Shown: positions 1 to 14,927, numbered from the stretch's first letter. The stretch is 64,000 nt of DNA from Ooceraea biroi (GCF_003672135.1 NC_039515.1:4030001-4094000); one strand, 5' to 3'. The notes: generated from the sequence alone by a model not told the origin. Numbers and translations: made by a program.

Positions 1-899
1 ATAATATCATCGCGCGCGTGAAGCTGCGTCCCGCCGATTTGCTCATCGCATTGATCGCATTGTCGTGCATTTTCACGTGGATTCATCACGTACGTTTTGC
101 AAGTGGTCAAAGCCCGCGTCGAGAGACACAACCGGAGAACGATCCTCCATAAAGTAAATTTATATCGCGTAAACCGGATGTCGCGAGTCCCGCGAGAATT
201 TTGCGTCATTGACATCATCGTACGCGCACGACGGCGTGAACACGTCGCGAATAAATGATCGTGAATACCGCGATCACGCGCGCGAAAACGACCGCAACTT
301 CCCTTCCACCGTCTCGTAAATCAATCGAATTTATTTTCTTCATCAGCGGAGCTCGCTCGTCTGGCAAGTTAATGACAATTGTGCTCCGTTGACAAGGAAC
401 ATCTTTGTGCACTCGGTTGATTAACGGTCAGAGTTTGTGTCGTATCGTTGACAAATTAACATTTTTCTTGTGCGTTAAGAAAAATTGAGAAGACCTATAA
501 TGTATAAAAATATATAATTTATAATTTATTAAAAAAAGATATATGCGCATAAAATGAGTCTTGATTCTCCGATGCCCCTAGCAAAAATGATTCTTGCACG
601 GTTACGCCTTGTGTACTTGGATTGTCAACGTGCAGAGTCAACGATCGGCGACTAACTGCGACGCATCATCGCGCAGTAACGTAAACTACCACGAAAAATA
701 GATTTATATGTTAACTCAAGACGCTCTCTGTGTACCGTTGTTATCAGGTAGGCAAACATTTAAGTCTGACGCGAGTTATTCATGGCAAGAATTCCATCCA
801 TGGCGTGACCCAGTTTCGCCAAGAGGAATTTCGAGAGGAAAAATACAAGGGGAGTTATCTATGAATCCCGGCGTTTCTCGTGATATCATAACCGATAAG

Positions 900-1200
900 G
901 AAACATCTACACGAATATGCAATTAACTGCGGGCGATCAGCATCGTCACGGCGAGAATCATCAAGAAACCGGGCGCAAGACTCGACGTCGCCAGACACGA
1001 TTGCGCGTTAAATTACCGCGAAACGTATACGGCTGCAAGAGTGTGGAGCAAGCGGAGTTAAGAGCGAGAGATGGAGAGAAACCGGAGAAAGAGAGAACTA
1101 GAGAGAGGAAAGAAGGAGAAAAGGAGAGACGGACACGGAGAAAGAAAACAGACGAAGAGAGAGAGAGAGAGACACCTGTTGCGATTACGCAACTCTTCAG
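900..1200 (+). other. Purine-rich possible exon ending in a strong splice donor
   Basis: An AG-rich stretch with GAGAGA runs ends at CTTCAG|GTGAGTCGG (donor at 1201). A frame from 917 is open through the tract but encodes only Lys/Arg/Glu-rich low complexity. If transcribed, this fits an untranslated first exon better than coding sequence. Single-site evidence only. Confidence 0.15.
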
Positions 1201-3130
1201 GTGAGTCGGGCTAACCCGTAAGACTCCGGCAACAATAAAGATGTCCGCCTGTCATGACGCATGGTGTCATTCACCAAGGGAGGAAGCGCCTTTCGACTCG
1301 CCAGTCGCCAGGCACTTCCACATACAACACGGAGGGCTTTAATTATTACGAACGCAAGAGAAAGCGAAAAAGAGAGAAAGAGAGAGTCACGAAGCCCGGA
1401 TTTATTTGACGCCTGTCGCCGGGTTGACAAAGGGGACGCTAAAGGGACGTGTCCCGTCGACGCGCCACGCCATGCCACGCCACGGCGAGCCACGCCGAGC
1501 CACTCCATACTTAACCCCTCGACGTGATCGGCCGTTACGTCATCGCTCGTCCATCATAAGCGCGTACCGGTGGGCTGCACGCACGTCCCAGCACTCGTAT
1601 GTCGTTCGGATGACGTATAAGTGGGCGCGCATCTTTCGCTCGAGCGGCGCATGCAGCCTCTCCTACGGGACATTTACGGGGCTCTTTTTGTAGCGGAATT
1701 TTCCTGCGCGAAAAGCGTGCGAAAGTTATCAGGTGAAGATCTCATCTGCGTTGCTTAATTAATTGGTTTCATCCGACTGCAGTTCATTTCTGATAATTAT
1801 TCGGACAATTCTGGATCGTCAATTGCAAGAGGGCGCAAACAGAGAGGCAGCAAAATTGTTCTTACATGAAACAAAGCGACAAAACGACGTAGGAAAATAC
1901 GCGATGACGACGTGCCGTGGACAATCCTTGCGGATAAAACGTGTTAACGTTCAGTTATTTGCCTAATATATTGTTGGTTAATGTGATTAGGACGATTAGC
2001 GTCTGATTTACCATGCTGAGAACGCCTCGTGACACGTGTTACGAAGAAAATCTCGCGTCGTCTCGTCGGACGGGCAACAACAAGAGCTGTCCGAAAACAA
2101 TCTAGAATTCTCCTAAACTGCCAATGCAATTTCATCACTGTGTCCTTAATTTTACCGCATTTTTGTCGCATGCAGAGAATTGATAGTGATTAACGCAGCT
2201 GATACTCGCGAGTTGTATGAAATTTTCATGAGATCGCGCGGAAGACGAGAATAATTCTAATCAAACGAGAGGAATTTAATATTCGAATGCAATTATTTTC
2301 AGCGACAAATTCGATTCCTGTGCGAATTAATTTGCAACCGATAAATACTCCGACGAATTGACGAACAGGCTGAACTGGCGAATGGCGATTCTAGCCGACG
2401 AAACGACCGGCTTTCTGAATTTTTTCCCCTATAAAGCAAGAGGAAACGACCTCGATCGCGGGTTTACCTTTCGCGCACACGCGCCACGGTACGAGCGGTA
2501 AGCGCGATTGCGAGCGCGCCGTTTCTGTCTTTTTAAGCAAATGTGACAGATATTGGCGACAAACTCCCGCGACGGATGGACTATTTGCCGAGGCAATATG
2601 CTGTAACGGACCTTCCTAGCACTTACATGGCGAGCAGGGAACGATCTCGATCCACAAAAGGGCGATTTAAGCGCGATGCGATTAACGCACGTAATCGAAA
2701 GGACACGGCGTGTAAACGTCGCCGTCACACCTATGTTTGCGAGCGCTGGGACCGTGTATGCCTTGAAAGAATTGCATCAAATGGTCGCGTAGGCGGACCC
2801 ATATATAATACTGGTTTTATCGCGATAATGTCGCCAACTAATACGGGACACGCGTTATTGCGCAGCTAAAAATAGCCGCGGAGTAGTCGATCCGTTAGTG
2901 GTCTTCGTACAGAAGGCGCACAGAACGACGAGCGAAGGCTGCGCTCGTTCGTGCTTCCGCTTGTCGCACGTAATTTATAAGATTGGAGCCTTGACGAGAT
3001 ATCTCTCAATGTCCCGCCGTCGAAAATCCTTATCGCCGTCATTTATTATTGCGAGCGTGGCGCAAGGTGTCGGTCGCGGTTTTTAGATATTTGTTTTAGA
3101 TATTTTTAGACTCGTCGAAACTCGAAACCC

Positions 3131-3148
3131 CTCTCTCTCTCTCTCTCG
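3131..3148. repeat. (CT)n microsatellite
   Basis: Nine CT units in otherwise unremarkable intergenic sequence. Confidence 0.9.
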
Positions 3149-6100
3149 GCTGTTTTGCAATTTGTATATGTATATCCGAATACAAGAAAGCGCCAAAATA
3201 CTGCATAAATATTGTTTCACTCAACAAATGACACTTGCTTCACACGTCACCGCCGGTCACCGCAAGAAAACAGGAGAAAAAAGTGTCTCAAGAACGGAGA
3301 ATGCCGTATCTCTTGTATCGCGAGAGTTTAATGGCGAACAAACCGAGTCGCCGTCGAAAAACTTCACTATTAATAACGACGGCAAGTTAAACAAACGTTT
3401 GCAAAAGACGTAACTGCGATACGTAAGGCAAATAAGGCCCGATAAAAAGCTAAGAATAGCGTTGTTTGCATGTACATGTTATTCGTCGATGTCGTTACCT
3501 TTGTCCTCCGTCGCGGCAAAATAATTTCCGAATGATGAGGTAAGATTATGCCTATTGTGCGTAAGTTAAACAAGTCACAAACGTATGAGTGCTCGTGCGC
3601 CCAAAATTGCCTGCCGCAATTTGCTGACGAATTTGCCACTCGTGAGGAAATCCACTTTTTTATTACGATGATAAGCGATACTCTGAACGTAGACGCGAGC
3701 GAGTCGATTATATCGTACTGTAGACTTTAAATAAAATACATTGCACCGGAAATTAAGAAAGACAGAATAAAGAAAATTTACATAAAATTGCTTCATCACC
3801 TTGTCAATGTAAATAAAAAATGTATCTTGAACCTTTACTTTCTCGATCCTGTCACGATCGTTCGCGGATTTCGCGTTTCTCGCGCTTTTTTCCGCGGAGA
3901 TCAGCGGAACCGCACAAAGTGCGTGCGACCTCTAAATACATTCAGAATACTTGTAACCATTTGTTTTGTACATGCGATATGTGCGAACATGTGCCACACG
4001 CGACTCACTCACTCACTCATTCGCGCGGATTGCGTTACAAGCGAGTAATCGTAGAACGACGCGCGAGGAGCGCGAGATGCGCGCACGTGAGCTTTGTTAT
4101 TATCGTGGCCGGGTTCTTTGCATCGCTATGTCTCGTGCCGATATAATATCTCTCACGTTACTATCGTAAATGTACACGGGTGTGGCTAGTACACCATATG
4201 ACACCCTGGTGTATACCACGTGCCTCACCCGCATCATTTTCCGAGGATCGCAACCACTCGTCGATGATCTCTGGATGAAAATTAGAACACACTTGAGACA
4301 ATAATAATTTACAATTATAAAACGGAAAAGAAAATTCAGAAAAAATTGCATTCGCATTTGATCCACGCGCGCCGTGACAGAATTTTTACTTACATCTGAT
4401 CATTATCTGGATTACACAAAAACGGTTAAACAGGCCTTCATGGAACGTGGAGAGGAGCTATTTCGCATCTAAAATGTTTCGACTTGGTATCGCACGGTGG
4501 TATTACGCGGGAAGCTCATTTCCATCGCGCGCGCAATTTTTCGCGCGCGAAATGGCAGCTCGACGATTTCGAAGAGACGAACGGAGGAATTTCCGTTCGC
4601 CGGTGTAATTCTACACTTGGGCGCTCGCTCACGGGAATGTTGAAAAAGACTGGAGAAGAGAAAAAAGTTGCTGAATAATTCAATGGCCCACCGATCGCTA
4701 ACTTATGATGTGCCCTCCGCGAGCCGCACGACGTGAATAATATCTACTTTGTTCCGTTATCCCTTCGCGCGGCCTGTCGTCACGTTACTTCTTTCCTTTT
4801 ACGTGTCAATAAAATTTACATTTAATACTAGTCCCGGTCTTTCATCGCGACGCGTCTCAGTTTCTTTTCACTTAATCGGCCGTTCATTTCTGGCCGCGTC
4901 AGCCGGCCCGATACGATCTGACAATTAGTTTTCCGCGCGCCTCGCTCCCGTTGAAATCCGATGATCGTGAAATTACACGTGCGTGCGCACATTAGCGACG
5001 TACGCGACGAAACTCGCATTTAAACCGCCCTAAGGGCGTGTACGCGTGCAAACAAATCGATACAAATCGCGCCACCGTATGCAAATACCAGCCAAGATGC
5101 TCGCGCGACTTGGTCGCGACGTTTATTCACACAGCTCGGCTTAATCAGCGCTTTAAAGCAATATTAATATTAATATAGCTCGCCGTAGCGAGTATCCGGC
5201 GTCTATATATACACGGCGCGTTAATTAACGACTCCGCGTTCCGTATTAATTTACCCCGCCACTTAATAACAGCTGCTCTCCGAGTTGCATGTACGCACAC
5301 TCGAGCACATCGGTACATCTCAATCCGAATTAGCAGCTCTGCGAGAGTCGCGAACAGGCAAATCCGTGTGATAAATTATCTCTCGATGTATCAACGAGTC
5401 GATGTGCACTCGTCAACATAATTGCGAGAGCCAATTCTCGGTCATAGTTATCGTCAAACTTTCTCGTGGGCGTATTTAATAAAATAAAACGAGTATTGCA
5501 TTTACGAGAGATGTCTCGGAGCAATTTGGGAACCAATTTGAACATTTTATTCGGGCATCACAAAACAGCGCTCAACATTTCCCACGTAGATCGCCGTGAA
5601 TAAATTATAGTGAAGTATAACCGGATAACGAGATATTTCTCGTCGATTGTTGCTCATGAAAACTATGCAAATCAGCCGCCGCGGGATAAAACAAACGTGA
5701 ACGTACTCGCGCGCGCGCATCGCTCTCGATCACGTTGAATTTCATTATAGACACCTGTGCCGCGGTGATTAAACACATCGGACAGTAAATTCACCAGCTC
5801 CACGGTTGTTTTTATCAACACACGCGCGCGGGCGCGCATGCACACATACGTATGGTGGGACGACTTGGCAAATCAAATTACGACCTAGAATTTGCGTTCT
5901 CGGGAAAACGGTTGGCGGCTCGCCAGCCGTGCAGACAGCGGCCGCAGATCGCGGATGTTTTCTTAATCTCGCTCATAACGTAATTGGTTTTGTGCATACG
6001 ATCCGCTCGCGAATAGTTCGCGATGCACGCGAACGCTCTCGGTTTCCGCCGCGAAGCTGGCGGAACTCCAAGTCGCGCGCGCGTGTCCGCATGTGTGTGC

Positions 6101-9100
6101 ATGTATATATGTGTGTGTGTTCCAGTCATAACTCTTCTCCAGATCCAACAACCGGGAATTATTCACTGCGTAGTGCGGTAACGACGTTTACCCGGCCATT
6201 ATGGGATCCGTTACTGCGAGTAGCCAATAAAACTGGCAAAATAAAGTTTCGGGATGTATTAACGGTGATTAAGTTTGAACACGACTGCCCAACGAAATTG
6301 TCAAATAAACACCCGGTGCGAGCCGTGACGAATTGGCAAAAAGAAAGCGACTCCGAGATGTGCGATTGTGTGAGGATGGGAGCTCGCTGCCACGCAAACT
6401 CGCCACGCGCGAGTGAGAAAAATTGCGAGTAAAATCGCGCGGCGATTTCGGACGCTATTTCAAGCTCGTAATGAATAACCGATAAACGACTGATCTGATC
6501 GTTTAATTAGCGGAGAGGATTCTACGTTTGGTATCAAAATACTGTGCAAAATACTAACAATAAGCAATGATACTAGGAAAAAGGAAAAGCGATGGTGTTT
6601 GACTAGACAGAGACTCGAATGTACACATAGAAATTCTTAATTTATGTTAATTGATTTATATAACTGATGACATTTGCGCAAATCGATTAACGTGAGACAT
6701 CTTGTATACGCGCGCAGTTAATATTTCTCAATTCTATTTATTACAACAATTCGTTGTAAATTCGAAAGTATTTTATTCAGCAGAGCTTGTAACACGTTAT
6801 GTAAATTAATTACGTGACAACTCTTCCTCGAAAGAGATCTTTAGAATTTTTTTTCTTGGTGTTTTGGCAAAAGTATTTCATCTGCTTTATGCGAACGTTG
6901 CACGAGCGGGAAACGCGAGCGACACGAATAGATATCGTGTGTTTTCGTTACGTACAATCTCTGTAATTCGTCTTATCGCCCTCGGGGCCCTTCGGCGTGC
7001 AGCCGCACAAAGTAACATACGTCCGCCGCAATTATCACGTGAAAACACGAGAACGCATTATGCGCAGTTGCGCCGAACTGCACGCGTGTCCGAGAGCGCT
7101 ACACTTGTCTTTCTCTTTCTCTCTCTTCCTCCTCGCTCTCTCTTTCTCTTGGTTGCTCGTTCAGTATTCGTAAGTGCGTGTCTTTTGTTACGTGCGGCAA
7201 AAGTAGCGATATTTTTTCCTCGTTTCGCGCGTATGACGTTTTAGTTTACTGCGCCACGGGCGCAATTCGTACTTAAATAACGTCACGAAAGCACATGCAT
7301 TATCGCCAGGCGTGAGAAAATGTTTACTCGATGCAGCGGAAACTTTGCATACAGCATTCCAAATCAGGATAATCAGTCTTCCGATCCTGTTCTTCGAATC
7401 AACTGACGGAAAAGGAAGAGATTCGCTTCGTACACGTATACAGAAGTCGATACCAATTGAGAATTAATGAGGAGATAATCGCGTCCTCCACGAAAAAGAG
7501 ATATTTCCATAGATTAAAATCGAATTGCAGATCTATTTAACAGAAGCAACGCTGCTTATTAGAGTTACGATATATCCGCGCATATATATTCATAGACGGC
7601 GGAATAATGATCAGTGCGGCTAATAAACTTTCTATAAATAAAGTGGAATTCTAAACGTAAAGACGGCGACGTATCGCGCCAACGAACCAGTCCCGCGTGT
7701 GCGCTATTTGAAAATGTATGCCTCGCGTGCGCGCAATAGCGCCATGCTCGAAATTTATTGCGACAGCTCGGCATTTTTCCCGCATCAAATATTCATCCGC
7801 GTCGGAATTCGCACCGCGCGAAATTTTACGCAACGCGCGAAACGTAAATTAGCGAACAGTAACGCGGCGTTCGTCGCACGCATCTCGCACGAGGAGGCGC
7901 GAATTTATGGCAATCGTTCCCGAGAGAGCAAGAGAGCAAGACACGAGGCGACCAGTTGCATCCAGTTCGCCGAGGAGACGCGCAGAAATCGCGAGCGCAA
8001 GAGCTGAGTGAACGGCGCGTTTGCGGTTCCATGGCGGACGTGGACGCGGCGATAACGCATTAAAATAGTATGCCTGTATGCACGATAACACGTATTTATA
8101 ATATCTGCTGCGAAGCGTCGTTTCTTGCGACGGTATTAAATCGCGCGGCCGCATTAACTGCGGCCACGCCGACCGATGACGCACAACATTCTCGACATTT
8201 TGCAGAGGCATTCGGGGCGAAATTTGAGCAACGAAATGATCTATTCCTTGCTCCATGACTACTTTCGCTGTATCAAACTGACTGACTGAATCGGCGAATG
8301 ACAATCCCTTGCTTTAATTTGTTGATAAGATGATCCAAGCGCTGCACGATCGCTTGCGTGTTTTTGAGTTTGTGCAGAACTGACAGGAAAACATATCTAA
8401 TTATCGTTTTATGTTGATTTTAATTGGTTGAGAGCGGGTTTCAGGTTCAATCGAAAATTTGCGATCTTGATCACTGATCAAGTTCAAGCTACTGCACGGG
8501 ATATCTATGCAATGCCTTCGCACTTGAGCGCCGTTTGAGAATGCATAATTGTTGCAGTTTTGTATCGGCGGTTGTTAATAAACATGATTTGCAAAAACCT
8601 CGTCGAAGTTCCACGTGTAGACTGATACGACACGCGTTTCTGTTTACCACAATCACGAGCGGAAAAACTTGCATAGCGAAGATGAACGATACGATAATGT
8701 TCTGATGTTTCCAATAATAATTTCATGCGTCACGCAGTTCTTACATTTAATTTCATACAAATAGTAAGGTAATATTTATAACAAGTTTATTAAATCGAAA
8801 AGCATAATTGTAATGTAGTAGTCAATGAGATGTCTATTCACCTAAACAACATTGCAGATCGACTCAGGAAGAAGATTGGCGAAGTTTTAGCGTTAGGTTG
8901 CGAGCATGCTGCTGCAAATTCGTGCCCTTTGCGGTTTCAGCCTGGACGTCTAACAACCACCTGAAAGACAAACAATAACTGTATCAGCTCATCCGTATAG
9001 CTAATCACAGAGGAACTTCGTCACGTATAACGGCGGACAAGGCATACAAAAAGTCAACCTGACAACAAGAATACGTTGATAAAAAATGGCAATACGGGAA

Positions 9101-10998
9101 TATTTACGTTTTTCTCTACGTCATTCGGTGCCAAGTATGCTAACGAGACGACAAACTTCGTCTCGTGTATTCTTTACCTTCGAATCTGCATTTATGAATT
9201 GCGTTGTGTGTATTGTTTGTTAAAACTACGTAAAGCTATACTCTGACGTAACACTTTTCTTATCAAGAGAATTTCAGTATCATATTAATTATTATATATT
9301 ACAGGAAATAATTTTTATTGTCTTTTTAATACAAAATATACATTTTTTTTCTTTTCCAATCCTGAATACACGACACTTGATCTAATTCGAACATTTTTAA
9401 TTTTCGGACAACTGATTCGTGTCCGCAGACGAGAAACTTTACAGAAAAACCGAATCGATTCGGTTACAACTGGCAGAGCCAATCCATCCCGAGGAAAACC
9501 TGCGACCGATACCGCAAATTGCTGCTATACGAACATCCATACGAACGTGACGATCATCGCAGTCCGTTATGATCGATAATCGGCGAACGAAGGGATTCTG
9601 CGGTCTCTCAGCGCGGCCGCAGACCCGAGCGTCGTGAAAATAACGGATGTGCAATCTCGTAGACTCGATTTAAACGGCCGGATTAAACACACCTGTGTGG
9701 CGCGTGTCACGTCTGTCATCACCATGCCATGCACCGACTCCCCCGTCGTCGCCGTCGTAAATGTAATCGCGCGCGTAATTGAAGCGACACTCGCGGATTC
9801 CTAATCGGCCGGGACCACGAGCGAGCCGGATTAAGTCGGTATGCCGGCTATTTTAAGGTCGATTTATGTTATACGTAATTTGAATATCAAAACATTCTAC
9901 CGAGTGCACGTCGTATCACGTGTACTATGGCGATGCTCTTTCTTCAGCTCAGCTGCTCCTTTCTCCAACCAAAAATGAAGTCTAAACTCTTGGAAGCAAA
10001 TTTCAACCAAGAAAGAGAGAGAGATTTTACCATTTAAAATCGTCAATAGATTTATGTTGCATTAATTTCGTGCGTTTTGCTTTAAAAAGTCTCGAGGTAA
10101 GGTACAGTTACACGGTCGTTAATGTTAACATTTAGAATTGACAAGAAAAATTGAGATTTCAGTAGAAGAAAGATCATCTTAGTTTCCGACAAGAAACACT
10201 GTCATGTTCGTTCCGCACACTCACTGTATTCAAATGATTGCACTCGCATTAACGAGCAATGTGTCACGGGCTGTTGCCGTCATGGCATTCATGCTCGAAG
10301 AAAAAAGAAGCTTGACGTGACAGCGGCTGTTCAGATTGGTTTACGATACCTGGATAGATTTATTCTGTCCCGGGATAAATGATCTATGGACGATATCGGG
10401 GATTACATGTATAAACGTAATGCAACGTATGACCTCGTATGACTACGGATGCAAGAATTTAAAGTAACAGTCAGATCTATGACGACAACGCGCGAAGTGC
10501 AACGTTCGATTCAATTAAGACCTGCTCGCAACCAACAACTCCCAGCAAGTCGAACTCAACTCGTTTCAAACTTCATGATTGTAATGCATCTCATGAAAAA
10601 GTGCGGAAAAAGGAAATGGCTTGCTAGAAAAAAATGCGATGAGATCGAAGAAACGAGTGTCTCATCGCAAAAACGTGATGTACACGTTGTATAACGCGAC
10701 GTGCATTGGCGTAAAACATGCGTTCCGAGGGAAGTATCCAAGGCGATCAATTATAACGCGTGCTTTTTCTGGCAAGCGAAATATCCGTGAGTAATGTCCA
10801 TGTAATGCCTGGATTTATCCTTCGTCGCAATACTCGATCACATTCAACATGTAATTGTATAAAACAATCGTATAATCGAACTGGTAACAATTTTAGTGCA
10901 GCGAGATAAAAACACTTTTATGGAAAAAAGACTCAAAACAATATTATAAATGTTAATGTGACGACGGGCACCATGAGATTCGAAGTTTTGCATAATCC

Positions 10999-11698
10999 TT
11001 AAGGGGTAACGCCACTCTGGCGCCCGGAAAAACAGCCTAATTTTTTATGGGAATATAATGAATGGAATACAAAATCCGTTTAAAGGCCTTTATTGTACAT
11101 CTTTGAAGTGTTGAATTTACAAATTGTTATTGAATTTTTTTACAAAATGGCGGCGCCAGAGCTCAGCCTCTTCTCACAGATAGTGTTCCGCAGCCGGAAA
11201 GATTTCTCCTCCGATTTTTGACCTGAAACAAAAAACTAAACATTTTTGAGTCTTATATAAGGTTAGCTCGAGAAGTACGTACGGAAATTAAAAAATACCG
11301 TTTTTTGTAAAACTGACGCACGTTTGAACAAAAAGTTTTGTTACTAAAAAAAACTTTTTGTTCAAACGTGCGTCAGTTTTACAAAAAACGGTATTTTTTA
11401 ATTTCCGTACGTACTTCTCGAGCTAACCTTATATAAGACTCAAAAATGTTTAGTTTTTTGTTCCAGGTCAAAAATCGGAGGAGAAATCTTTCCGGCCGCG
11501 GAACACTATCTGTGAGAAGAGGCTGAGCTCTGGCGCCACCATTTTGTAAAAAAAATTCAATAAAAATTTGTAAATACACTTCAAAGTATGTACAATAAAG
11601 GCCTTTAAACGGATTTTGTATTCCATTCATTATATTCCCATAAAAAATTGTCAAAATTAGGCTGTTTTTCCGGGCGCCAGAGTGGCGTTACCCCTTAA
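10999..11698. mobile_element. Long foldback (inverted-repeat) element with TTAA borders
   Basis: A 700-bp unit made of two arms of about 340 bp that are reverse complements with scattered mismatches, meeting in a short loop near 11340-11350. The ends read TTAAGGGGTAACGCCACTCT and its mirror. TTAA sits at both outer borders (10999-11002 and 11695-11698), which fits a TTAA target duplication as made by piggyBac-type transposases. The usual piggyBac terminus CCY is not seen, so the family is inferred. No gene lies inside. Confidence 0.85.
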
Positions 11699-12399
11699 TA
11701 TACGCGGATCGAACGTTCGAATTTACGTCAGCAGTGATGACACGATTAATTTTAAAACTGCAAGAAAGATATGAATATCTAAGGTAAAAAAATATTCGTG
11801 GTATGGAGCCGATCCTCGTTATATGTATGTATGTATGTATCGTGTGTTAAATAAAAAGTCTCAGCAAAAAAAGGAAACCTGATGAAAAAACGCTTTTAAC
11901 ACGATTTTATACACATTGCATTTTATTTGTCACGCATATCGCGAAGCGATAGCTAATAATAGCAAAAACCTTGCTACGATTTCAATTCTCGGTGTATACC
12001 GATGATACAGGATGTCCTCCGCAATGACGCGCGAGCCGTGAAAACCGATTAACGATTCTCCGTAATTACATCGATAATCTTGAATAAACATCATCAGTGA
12101 ATCATTGACCGACGCAGTGGTTTCCTCGCGTGTCGAGGAAAGAGCACATTACAAATGCAGTGCAGTCGTTATGCAACGATGATGATACACAATAACACGC
12201 AACAAGAGACTGAGTAAAACGAATCGAAAAATGCGAAATATTCTCGTCTCACGAAAAAGAAAAAACGAAGAAAAAACGATCGCAAGGCAATCAGAGATGC
12301 ATTTTGCGCTTCTCGCGTCAGCAACCCATGAACGACCATTAATACAGGATTCGCGTGGAGGAATCGGCTTCTTGGCCGCGTGGGAGACGACGGCCACGT

Positions 12400-13420
12400 C
12401 AGTCGAAGGTTGCAGAGAACGCAAGGGGATTCCACTATTCTGGCGCATACGGTGCATCAGACAAAAAGGAGAGGAAGAGCGAGAGCTGTTGTCCCGAGGA
12501 CAAGAGAGAGACAGAGAGAAAGGGAGACAGAGAAGAGAAGAAAGGGAAAGAGAGAAAGACGACCCGGGGAGTCCAGATATAGACTGGTTACAGGTAATAG
12601 TGTAATAGTTCGGTAGGTGGTAGTGGTAGCGAGCGGTAGGACCGGTAGGTTTGGTTTACTTCGGGTTTGTTGCGGCCAGCCGGTTAACCACTCTTTTTCT
12701 CCTTCTTGTTCTTCTTTCTTCTCCTCCTCCACCTCGTCTTCTTCCTCATCTCTTCCCTCCTCCACCACCGCGTCGCGGCCACCGCCACCGCCGCCGCCAT
12801 CGCACCCTCCCCTCTCGCCACCGTGTCCACTTCGTTTCACGATCTTCTCTCCCTCTGCTCGTTTTTGCGGCGTTTCTTACCCCCCGTGCTTATTTTAACG
12901 CCCGAGGGGGAGACGCACAAAGTGCATTCACGAAAGTAACCGCGACCGGCACGTTTGCCGGCGCATTGACGCAGAGGGATATTTCCTCCCTTCTTTTCTC
13001 CATTTCTTTTGCTCTTCTTGTCCCGCGCGCAGTTACTAGGGCGATAACGTCGCATTTCGTCGCTTCCCGTGATCATTGGACTCTTTCCGCTTCGTTCGCG
13101 GCTCGTTATATCGCGCGACGAGCGCGCCCGGAGAGGGCGAACGCGCAGCCGATCTTTTCCTCCATGCGAGTCTCTTTGTTGGGTACCGACGACTTTGACG
13201 GAGGCGTGCCCGTGTCGACAGGCTACCATTAGGATGAGTAAGTATATCTTTGTGCAATCTGGATGCGCAACGTAATTCCCGGATCGAGCAGGCCTTTTTG
13301 CGTTTTGCCGGCGCGCTCGCGCGCAAGCACGCCAACGAACTTTGACGGAACTCGCTCGCTCGTTCGTTCATTCTCCAAGTCACTCGACTGCAAATTGTAA
13401 TTCCCGGACTCGACGACTCG
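12400..13420. promoter_or_regulatory. GC-rich island with GA and CT tracts; possible promoter or 5' UTR
   Basis: A purine-rich tract (12470-12560) is followed by GGTAG-type repeats, a CT-rich tract (12690-12770), CCG/CCA triplets (12770-12830) and CpG-dense DNA. On the plus strand ACAG|GTAATA (12590s) and GATGA|GTAAGT (donor at 13238) resemble exon ends. Many frames are open here only because stop codons are rare in such sequence, and none has a recognisable domain. This is consistent with the start of a plus-strand gene whose coding exons lie elsewhere, but that is inference. Confidence 0.3.
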
Positions 13421-14927
13421 TCAAACGTTAACATTATGCTCGTTAACGACCGTTATTTACCTCGTTTATCGTCCGCACGAATGTGCGGCCCTCCGTTTTC
13501 AATTTCCAACTATAATTACCATGATAAAACGAGTCGCGGGCATCGGGAATTTGAGTATCCGAATGCAAATTGTCGCGGAATGATCGACGCCGGATCAGAC
13601 ACACGACCGATAACTGCAATTGCAGCGATAGCGCTGAACCACTCCCAACGACCATCAGGAATATCGCTCGTACCTCCGCTTCCGGAAACGGTCAATCGCT
13701 CCCAGGTTGACTGGTGAGGTTCATCAGTGCCCAGTGACACGACGACACGCGTCAGTGACACCGGGAGGCCACTGCGGGATGACCGGGAGATGACATGACC
13801 ATGGCAGAGCATGAATCGCCGACGACAATCCGCGCCGAACCGTCAATTGCGCCGCTCCGAGCGGCCGCTTCGCCGAAGCAATAAGAAACTCTATATCCGT
13901 CGGAATCTCTATCATCAGGGACAACGTCCATTATTATATTAAGTCATTGCGTAATCGGCGTTTACGCTTTTTGTGGGAGAGGGAGTATGTCATGCGTGCA
14001 TACGTGCGTGTGTGTCTGCGTGTACGCGCGAGCTGGCCGCGCTTGCTTCGCCTAACAAGCGTGCTACTCGCCGAGAGTCTCGGCCGGCGAGCCTGGCTCG
14101 GCCGATTTCGCAAGTGCTCGGATTCCGCTCGTTTGCGCTGGCAGACATGCTGGCAGCAACGGGGTTTCACGGTGGTGGTGCGAATCGGACCACGTACGTG
14201 AAAGACGAAGCGTGTGCGCGGCGGCGGAGCTCGCCGGCCGCGACGCGGAATTATATCGGAGCCAGATGTTAGCGGTACCACGATACCGAGGTACGTGCCA
14301 AAACGCTCTCGCGATAGCGAACCCCGATTTCGTAATTACACATCCCCGCGCGGATGTATTTTCATCTTTACGTAAACTCGTACAAGATGAACTACGTAAA
14401 AGCGACTCGCTTTGAGTCATGGCGTGCATTACGGCTTGTTCCTGTCGGCACGGATTAACACATTTCTGATTAATCAAATCAGAAATCTTGTAAAAGAACA
14501 GATTTAACTCTTGTATTGATTATTTAAATTATTTAAATTTCACATGAATTTAACAGCGAAATAATGTTTCAAAATTAGCATTCTCTTCTGATTAAATATG
14601 TTGTGTTGTATTTTATATGCAAATATAAACTAATCAAACTATATTTTCTACACTTTTCTTTCTCAATGAAAAAGTGCACTTTCAGTCTCTGTTACACTTG
14701 CTAGTTCAAACCACTAAGAGCGATAGCTCTTCAAAGCTATTTAAAGCTTCGAATTTAAATTTGCCGAGAAAGTTAGTCGAAGGGGGTATCTAGCATGCGC
14801 TACTGGATTCAAATCACGAGATCTAAGATTTTATTCCGCGGGTAAGAACATTCCGTTTCATCTTCCTCGCTTTCTCCTCCAATTTCCCGATATTTCCTAA
14901 CATCTTATCAAACGACAATCTCCTCAC

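Larger units (their letters stand above)
1..10998. other. Intergenic or intronic, no gene supported
   Basis: Mixed AT-rich and CpG-rich DNA. The open frames here (longest from 5806, opening on TTG) have no recognisable domain, no convincing start and no splice-linked partner, apart from the donor noted at 1201. CT-rich tracts occur at 7100-7150. It may be intron of a gene whose exons are outside the window. Confidence 0.6.

Noticed and set aside
5806..6432. 208-codon plus-strand frame
   Set aside because: Opens on TTG, contains His/Thr and Cys/Val runs from dinucleotide repeats, no domain, no splice context.
9130..9165. Short hairpin around CGAGACGA...TTCGTCTCG
   Set aside because: Only about 9 paired bases; expected by chance in this much sequence.
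11379..11654. 91-codon minus-strand frame
   Set aside because: Lies in one arm of the foldback element; its mirror arm does not conserve the frame.
14700..14830. Possible tRNA (GATTCAAATC-like T-arm)
   Set aside because: No matching acceptor stem or D and anticodon arms could be assembled.
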